Assembly (NCBI GenBank): GCA_039798005.1
Contig: JBDKGV010000012.1
Span: 1-25,387 of the forward strand
Source: JBDKGV01 sp039798005
Lineage (GTDB): Bacteria; Fibrobacterota; Fibrobacteria; UBA5070
Reading direction: 5' to 3'
Length of the DNA: 25,387 nt
Position numbers and translations under genes: made by a program. A model generated the notes under the pieces. The model saw nothing but the letters and a program-made list of their open reading frames with translations, was not told the DNA's origin and searched no databases. This document shows positions 20,197 through 25,387 of this stretch, piece by piece (position 1 is the first letter of the stretch; each line of letters begins with the position of its first letter).

Positions 20197-20905
20197 CAGC
20201 CGAACTCCTGATTCCCTTCGTCCCGTCTCCATGGAGCTGGGATACGTCAGCCAAGCCGAAGGCTCGGTGCTGGTGCGCTTTGGCAAGACGCGGGTGCTGT
20301 GCAACGCAACGCTTGACAAGGAAGTGCCCCGTTGGCTCAAGGGTCAGGGCAAGGGCTGGGTCACGGCGGAATACTCGCTGATGCCCCGCTCCACCAACAC
20401 CCGCGTGGACCGCGAGCGCAAGGGCGTCTCGGGCCGCACCCAGGAGATCCAGCGTCTGATCGGGCGCTCCCTGCGCGCCGCGACCAACCTCGAGAACATG
20501 GGCGAGCGCCAGATCATCGTGGACTGCGACGTGATCGAGGCCGACGGCGGCACCCGCACGGCGGCCATCACCGGTGGCTTCGTCGCCTTGGCGTTGGCCA
20601 TGCGTCAGCTCAAGGCCGAGGCAGGGATCACATCCCCGCTCCTGAAGGGCTGGCTTGCGGCCGTCTCGGTGGGCGTCTCGGACGGCATCCCTGTCCTGGA
20701 CCTCAACTACGAGGAAGACTCCAAGGCCGGCACCGACATGAACGTGGTGGCTTTCGACGCCGACCGTTTGGTCGAGGTGCAGGGCACTGCCGAGCACGGG
20801 GCCTACTCTCGCAAGGAGCTGGACGCGTTGCTGGACTTGGCGTTGGGCGGCATCGCCACGCTGGTGGGTTTGCAGAAGGATGCGTTGGGCGGCGAGCTGC
20901 CCTGA
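20186..20905 (+). CDS. rph: Ribonuclease PH
   Basis: 3'-5' phosphorolytic exoribonuclease that trims tRNA and rRNA ends. 239 residues, the normal length, starting at ATG 20186, 11 nt inside pheA. Family motifs: the N-terminal MRADSRTPDSLRPV, FGKTRVLCNATL, SGRTQEIQRLIGRSLRA (phosphate-binding Arg region), DVIEADGGTRTAAITGG, and DLNYEEDSKAGTDMNVV with the acidic metal-site residues. The end VQGTAEHGAYSRKELDALL is also typical. Nothing is missing. A possible CCCCC-TTGC-GGGGG hairpin starts 7 nt after the stop (20912-20925). Confidence 0.96.
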   Translation: MRADSRTPDSLRPVSMELGYVSQAEGSVLVRFGKTRVLCNATLDKEVPRWLKGQGKGWVTAEYSLMPRSTNTRVDRERKGVSGRTQEIQRLIGRSLRAATNLENMGERQIIVDCDVIEADGGTRTAAITGGFVALALAMRQLKAEAGITSPLLKGWLAAVSVGVSDGIPVLDLNYEEDSKAGTDMNVVAFDADRLVEVQGTAEHGAYSRKELDALLDLALGGIATLVGLQKDALGGELP

Positions 20906-20910
20906 TTCGT

Positions 20911-21159
20911 TCCCCCTTGCGGGGGGCATACGCTTTGGTTTGTGTACTGGCGTGCGGCTGTTGTTCGGATGAGCTTCGCTCGGGCTTTGAGTGACTTGCA
21001 GGCGCTCCGCCCTGCACTTGGTTCATTTTGCACTGCGTGTCCGATGTTCTGGACCTCCGGCCCAGACCCGGCCAAAGGGCCTGCGGTGGCCCTTTGGAAA
21101 CCACCGCCAGGGGTTCCACCCCTTGGATCCCCAATGGAGACACTCCGCTCCTTGGTCTC
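20911..21159. other. Highly structured non-coding element (serial hairpins, possible pseudoknot)
   Basis: The gap 20906-21409 has no convincing gene. It holds a row of perfect hairpins: CCCCC/GGGGG (20912-20925), GAGC-TTC-GCTC (20971-20981), TGCAGG/CCTGCA (20997-21016), a 9-bp stem CCAAAGGGC/GCCCTTTGG (21072-21080 and 21089-21097), AGGGG/CCCCT (21109-21123) and GAGAC/GTCTC (21137-21159). The loop of the 9-bp stem includes GCGGTGG (21083-21089), which can pair with CCACCGC (21101-21107) as an H-type pseudoknot. It may be a structured RNA or a dispersed palindromic repeat; the strand is unknown. From 21160 to 21409 I see only the leader of the next gene. Confidence 0.5.
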
Positions 21160-21409
21160 TGATCAAGTCAGCATGGTGGCCAGGGAGAGCTTACCGTAGG
21201 CCCTGCGTCCCGGAGATTCGGGGCTTTGTGCGCTGTGCGCCCAAAGGACTGTTTGGATGGTCTTTTTGCGTCGTTTAGCGGGTGGCTGGATCCGCTGCGG
21301 TTGATGATGATGCCATGCCCGCTGCGATTGAGGCGGGAGTGGGCCGGGATTTCCTATGCTTGCGTGAATGGTCCAGCATTCCCCGCACCGCAGTCCAAAG
21401 GCCTCGTTC

Positions 21410-23065
21410 ATGGTTAGACAGATTCTGTCAATTCTTCCCTTGGTCGCCGGGGTCGCTCACGCGGGCTACAGGGAGCAGGCCACGCTGTTCCGGGCGGAGG
21501 AATTGGATGCCGCTTCGATGGCCAGACGCCTGGATGCCCAATGGAAGACGGTCACTCCGGAGGCGCTGGATTCGGTCAAGCTGGAGGTCCTGCTGGAAAA
21601 ACGGCAGTGCGATTCCGCGGTGGCGGCGTCCCAAGCGAGGCTGGTCGCCTTGCGGGAGAGAAAAGCCGCCATGCTTCGACTGGCGGATGTGAACGACTTG
21701 ATCAAATCCTTGGATCGCAAGGAGGAGAGCTTGGCGAAGGTCCGGCAGGATGCCGTTCAGAGCCTGCAAAATGTCGCGGTCAAGGGGATCTATGCCGTGA
21801 TCCTCTCCCATCCGGCCTTGGACAAGGAGTCCAAGCGTTTCCTCCAGGGCAGGGCATTTTCCGCGCTGTCGGCCCAAGCGATCCCGGACTTGCGGGGCGT
21901 GTTCCTGAGCTCTTCCACGGAGATCCGGAATTCCCAACTGATCAAGGACCAGATCCTGATGGAAAGCTCCGGCGAATTGTCGCTTGAGGAGGAATGGCTT
22001 TCCCACCCCTTGCGCGGCCAGCGCAAGTTCATCTATCTGGCCAAGGTTCAGGTGCGGCCGCTCGCACACGGCCAAACGGGCACCAAGGATGTGACGCGTG
22101 GCACGATCGCGGGTACGGTGCTGGATGTCAGCGAGGGACTTTCAGACAGCGCCTTGCGGGCCCACGATCTCTTTGAGGTGGATCTGGAGCGGTTCCGCAA
22201 TGCGCTTCCACCGGACTACGTGCAGGATCTGCGCAACGAGCGGATCAAGGCGGCGGAGCAAGGGCGGATGATCGAGGAGAATTGCCGTCTGCAGCAAGGC
22301 CGGATTCAGCGGGACATGCAGGAGATCCGTTCGAAGCTGGAAGGTTACCGGACCCAGATCGACGCGGAGCTCGATGCCTTGGGGCGTGAGTCCCCGGACG
22401 ACTTGTCACAGGCGTTCGTGGCGGGCTGCAGTGCCCTCGATGCCGCGATCGCTCGCGAGTTGGCGGTGAAGGTGGCGGCGAAGGAAAGCGAACCCATTGC
22501 GATCTGGCGGAAGATCGTGCCCAGCCAAGGGACGCCCAGCGAGGACATCGCTCGCGATGTGGTCGGGATGACCGCGCAATTGGCCCAGAGCTATGGTCGG
22601 GTGGAGAAGTTCCTGCAGGTGGCGGAGGTTCAGAATTCGATGCTTGTCCGGGAAGAGACGCTGGCATGGCGTGACCTGAATCGACGGGTCGATCGGGTCG
22701 AGGTCCTTCTGGTCCCGCGGGATGACAACGACTACCACGTGAGCATCGTGGCGCACTTCAAGATGGAAGGCAAGGGGATCCTCCCGGTCGCGGCACCGGA
22801 CCCGATGACGGATTCCGTCAAGAAGTCGCAGGATTTCCGTCGCCCTCGCGCCTTCCCGGTCCCGGTGACGCAAGCGCCATCGCCCGAGCGGAAGCTTGAG
22901 GACAAGACCTGCACCGCCTGCTGGCTTGCGGGCGGCCTTGCCGTCGGGGCAGGCGTCACGGCAGCCGTGCTTCTGCTGACGCAAAAGGACGAACCGGCGG
23001 CGACAGCCACCACAGGCACCACCAACACGACCTCGAACAAGTCCACCGTGGAGGCGACCTGGTGA
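21410..23065 (+). CDS. Exported coiled-coil protein with C-terminal membrane helix, unknown
   Basis: 551 residues from the ATG at 21410 (AAAGG about 8 nt upstream). The signal peptide covers 1-18 (cut after AHA). Two long charged helical stretches, about 40-120 and 260-330 (LRNERIKAAEQGRMIEENCRLQQGRIQRDMQEIRSKLEGY), are probably coiled coils. Between them lies a mixed region (about 190-255) with RKFIYLAKVQVRPL. Near the C-terminus are a CxxC (501 and 504), a hydrophobic helix (about 505-523) and a Thr/Asn-rich tail, so it may be anchored in the envelope. No family was recognised. Its stop overlaps the start of the lipoprotein gene (GTGA), which implies the two are made together and may form one surface complex. 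Confidence 0.85.
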   Translation: MVRQILSILPLVAGVAHAGYREQATLFRAEELDAASMARRLDAQWKTVTPEALDSVKLEVLLEKRQCDSAVAASQARLVALRERKAAMLRLADVNDLIKSLDRKEESLAKVRQDAVQSLQNVAVKGIYAVILSHPALDKESKRFLQGRAFSALSAQAIPDLRGVFLSSSTEIRNSQLIKDQILMESSGELSLEEEWLSHPLRGQRKFIYLAKVQVRPLAHGQTGTKDVTRGTIAGTVLDVSEGLSDSALRAHDLFEVDLERFRNALPPDYVQDLRNERIKAAEQGRMIEENCRLQQGRIQRDMQEIRSKLEGYRTQIDAELDALGRESPDDLSQAFVAGCSALDAAIARELAVKVAAKESEPIAIWRKIVPSQGTPSEDIARDVVGMTAQLAQSYGRVEKFLQVAEVQNSMLVREETLAWRDLNRRVDRVEVLLVPRDDNDYHVSIVAHFKMEGKGILPVAAPDPMTDSVKKSQDFRRPRAFPVPVTQAPSPERKLEDKTCTACWLAGGLAVGAGVTAAVLLLTQKDEPAATATTGTTNTTSNKSTVEATW

Positions 23066-25387
23066 ATTCTCGATTCCTTTCCCTGCTGCCGGCGATTTGC
23101 CTTCCCCTGTTCCTTGGTTCGTGCGAGGAGTCCACGGAGCGCATCACGGCCTCGTCCAACGATGAGATCACCTTGGCGCCTCGATTGTTGCTTGCGCAGG
23201 GCGCGGACACGGCGTTGTACAACTCGACCTTGAACGTGCGGGTCCGGTTGGACGCTGGTTCGATCCACCGGGATACGCTGGTGGCCTTTTCCCTCCACAA
23301 GTGCAACTTTGAAGGGCTGGCTTCCGGATCGGGGTACAGCTTGACGTTCTCGGGAGTGAACGCAAAGGGCGACACCCTCTGGCGTGGCACCAAGAGCGGA
23401 GTGGTCGGCAAGGACCTGTCTTTGGGCGTGACGCGCCAGACTGTGGATGTCCCGGTACAGTTCGCGGACAGGGAGCCGCCCAAATTGGTTTCGGGTCCCT
23501 CCGACAGCGTGGTGAGGGCCGGGGTAGGCCAGATCGAGCTCGACTGGTTCGTGCAAAAGGAGTCTGGTCTCACCGCAAACCTTGATGGCGTGGCCCTTCC
23601 GGTCAGCACAAACGGTTTGATCCACGCGAGCCAGACCCTCCAAGAGGGTCCCAACCGCATCGTGTTGACGGTGCGGGACAGCGCCGCAAATGCGGTATCT
23701 GATACCGTATGGGTGACACGCCGTCCGGTGGTTATCGGGCCCGACTTTGTTGCTCCAATTCTGCTTTCCTCACCGGTGGACACATTGGTTCCCGGCAGTA
23801 CCTCGGGTCTGACGCTGAATTGGCTCGTCGCCTCCGAATCGGGCTTGTCGGCAACCTTGGACGGTGTCGCCGCCGTGATCCACGGAGACACGATCCGCGG
23901 TACCGTTATGCTGGCAGAAGGCGTGACGCGTCATCTGCTGAAGGTGACGGACACCGCGGGCAATGATTGCCTCGACACGGTGATGGTGACGCGGCAAGCT
24001 GTCCGCAGCGACGTGGTGGCACCGACGCTTCAGTCCTCGCCTCGGGATACGACGGTTCCCAATGCAACGAACCAATGGTTGTTGAACTGGACCATCAAGA
24101 ATGAGTTGGGCTTGGTTGCTCGTCTGGATGGCGTTCTTTTGAACGGTGCGGAGGGAGTCTATTCGAAGACGGTGAGCTTGGCGGAAGGTGCCAATCATTT
24201 TGCCTTCGCTGCCGTGGACAGCGCAGGGAACACCGCTGTCGATACGGTCTGGATCACCCGCGAACCGGTGAAGGACATGGACGCCCCAGTCATCCTGAAT
24301 GCCCCGAACGATACGGTGTTGACAGATTCTGTCAAAACATTCGTGCCACGCTGGAAGGTGAGGCTGGAGCCGAAGATGTCCGTAACGATCAACGGAGTGG
24401 CGATCAGCGATTCGGCAGGGCTCTTTAAACGGGAGATTGTGCTAGACAGTCATTACGCTCAAGTGGTTTTGGTTGTGCGCGATTCCATGGGAAATGAGCG
24501 TAAAGACACGATGCGTGTAACGCGTGCTCCGAAAGCAGGGATCTCGACGATTCCATGGAATTCCGTGATGATCTACGGAACGCTTGTCGATGACCGGGAT
24601 GGTCAGATCTACAAGACGATTGGAATTGGTAGGCAGATGTGGATGGCAGAGAATCTGAACTACTCGAGTGGAGGTTCCGTGGGGAAGTGCTACAACAATA
24701 GCACCGACAGTTGCTCGAAGTACGGTCGCTTGTACACTTGGGAGGAGGCCATGAACGGTGCGCCTTCAAGTGCAGAGATTCCTAGCGAAGTAAAGGGGGT
24801 ATGCCCAACGGGGTGGCATGTTCCGAGTGATGGGGAATGGGATACTTTGATAAGTGCAGTGGGTGGTACTTCTACGGCAGGGGGGAAACTCAAGTCAACG
24901 GTTGGTTGGAGTAGCAATGCGACAGATGATTTTGGATTTCGGTCCCTAGGCAGTGGCTCCTTTGATGGAAAAACCTTCAGTTTGGTGGGAAAATATGCGC
25001 CATTGTGGAGTGCAACGGATAATGATGCCATAAATGCTTGGTATTACACGATTTCTGATGGTTTGACAACTATTGGCCGAGCTTATAATCCAAAAACCCT
25101 TGGCTTTTCTGTGAGGTGTGTAAAAGATCCAGCATCTTTTCCTTCCTTCTATCCTTCAGGAGGATTATTTTCCAATGCCCAGAGGATAGCATTGAGCACT
25201 ACGTCCCCAAATGCGACGATTTATTATACCACAGATGGTAGCATCCCGACGATTTCATCGAGTGTTTATACTGGTCAAATTTCAGTTGTGTCTAATGTGA
25301 CGATCAGAGCAATGGCAATGGCTCCCGGAATGTCAGCAAGCCGTGTTCATAGTGCTTCGTACGTGATCAATGCTGGATCAGGGGCGT
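23062..25387 (+). CDS. Mosaic lipoprotein: four Ig-like repeats, FISUMP domain, chitobiase-type C-terminal domain (partial)
   Basis: Open from GTG 23062 to the window end (775 codons, no stop). The start overlaps the upstream stop as GTGA. A lipoprotein signal ends in LFLGSC (Cys at about residue 21), so it is lipid-anchored. Residues 22-135 form an unrecognised beta-rich domain. Four tandem repeats of about 90 residues follow, starting near 136, 227, 317 and 406, each with APxLxSxPxDT...LDGV...EG...VxDSAGN...DTVWVTR, an Ig-like pattern. A FISUMP domain spans about 503-689 (DGQIYKTIGIGRQMWMAENL, CPTGWHVPSDGEW, GFSVRCVKD). A CHB_HEX_C-type domain (about 695-773, ATIYYTTDGSIPT) comes next. The FISUMP and later part is clearly AT-richer than the repeats. 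Likely a surface adhesion or polysaccharide-binding protein. Confidence 0.9.
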   Translation, partial: MNSRFLSLLPAICLPLFLGSCEESTERITASSNDEITLAPRLLLAQGADTALYNSTLNVRVRLDAGSIHRDTLVAFSLHKCNFEGLASGSGYSLTFSGVNAKGDTLWRGTKSGVVGKDLSLGVTRQTVDVPVQFADREPPKLVSGPSDSVVRAGVGQIELDWFVQKESGLTANLDGVALPVSTNGLIHASQTLQEGPNRIVLTVRDSAANAVSDTVWVTRRPVVIGPDFVAPILLSSPVDTLVPGSTSGLTLNWLVASESGLSATLDGVAAVIHGDTIRGTVMLAEGVTRHLLKVTDTAGNDCLDTVMVTRQAVRSDVVAPTLQSSPRDTTVPNATNQWLLNWTIKNELGLVARLDGVLLNGAEGVYSKTVSLAEGANHFAFAAVDSAGNTAVDTVWITREPVKDMDAPVILNAPNDTVLTDSVKTFVPRWKVRLEPKMSVTINGVAISDSAGLFKREIVLDSHYAQVVLVVRDSMGNERKDTMRVTRAPKAGISTIPWNSVMIYGTLVDDRDGQIYKTIGIGRQMWMAENLNYSSGGSVGKCYNNSTDSCSKYGRLYTWEEAMNGAPSSAEIPSEVKGVCPTGWHVPSDGEWDTLISAVGGTSTAGGKLKSTVGWSSNATDDFGFRSLGSGSFDGKTFSLVGKYAPLWSATDNDAINAWYYTISDGLTTIGRAYNPKTLGFSVRCVKDPASFPSFYPSGGLFSNAQRIALSTTSPNATIYYTTDGSIPTISSSVYTGQISVVSNVTIRAMAMAPGMSASRVHSASYVINAGSGA

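Noticed and set aside
20942..21278. Small open frames in the structured intergenic element
   Set aside because: No ribosome site, no recognisable protein features, and the hairpins explain the sequence better.

Overview
The window looks like chromosomal DNA of a flagellated, GC-rich member of the Fibrobacterota. The strongest clue is the last gene, an envelope lipoprotein with a 'Fibrobacter succinogenes major paralogous' (FISUMP) domain. The first genes carry a C-terminal beta-rich tail like the sorting tails of Fibrobacter secreted proteins. The rest is bacterial core metabolism with 60-70% GC coding sequence. No rRNA, tRNA, CRISPR array, insertion sequence or prophage gene was seen.

Layout. 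1-1200: tail of one secreted protein and a complete paralog in tandem. 1301-3930: fabF, a translationally coupled secreted Cys-containing protein, and a small membrane protein. 3952-9831 (minus strand): yqhD-type alcohol dehydrogenase, a large methyl-accepting chemotaxis protein, lipA, and a class I aminotransferase that starts inside the end of lipA and contains a cluster of DnaA-box-like motifs. 9883-11476 (plus): a polytopic membrane protein and type I 3-dehydroquinate dehydratase. 13804-11531 (minus): an envelope-stress type operon (ECF sigma factor, single-pass anti-sigma-like protein, RseB-like protein, small Cys/His/Lys-rich exported protein). All four genes are joined by 4-nt ATGA overlaps and the operon ends in a clear intrinsic terminator. 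14001-14946: a peroxide module, glutathione peroxidase plus a 2-Cys OhrR, behind a 28-bp near-perfect palindromic operator.

15035-18315: three flagellin genes in a row. Each has its own FliA (sigma-28) type promoter, a leader with a GGA-loop hairpin that fits a CsrA site, a strong Shine-Dalgarno and its own terminator. Upstream of the first two, a second sigma-28-like element points the opposite way, with the two -35 motifs exactly 61 bp apart in both cases. 18326-20905: trpS, pheA (prephenate dehydratase) and rph, overlapping one another. 20906-21409: non-coding DNA full of perfect hairpins, including a possible pseudoknot. 21410-25387: an exported coiled-coil protein coupled by GTGA overlap to a mosaic lipoprotein (four Ig-like repeats, FISUMP, chitobiase-type C-terminal domain) that runs off the window.

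The most notable items are regulatory: the flagellin leader hairpins and mirrored promoters, the DnaA-box cluster inside a coding region, the OhrR operator driving a glutathione peroxidase, and the structured intergenic element. Functional names come from motif recognition by eye; no database search was possible.
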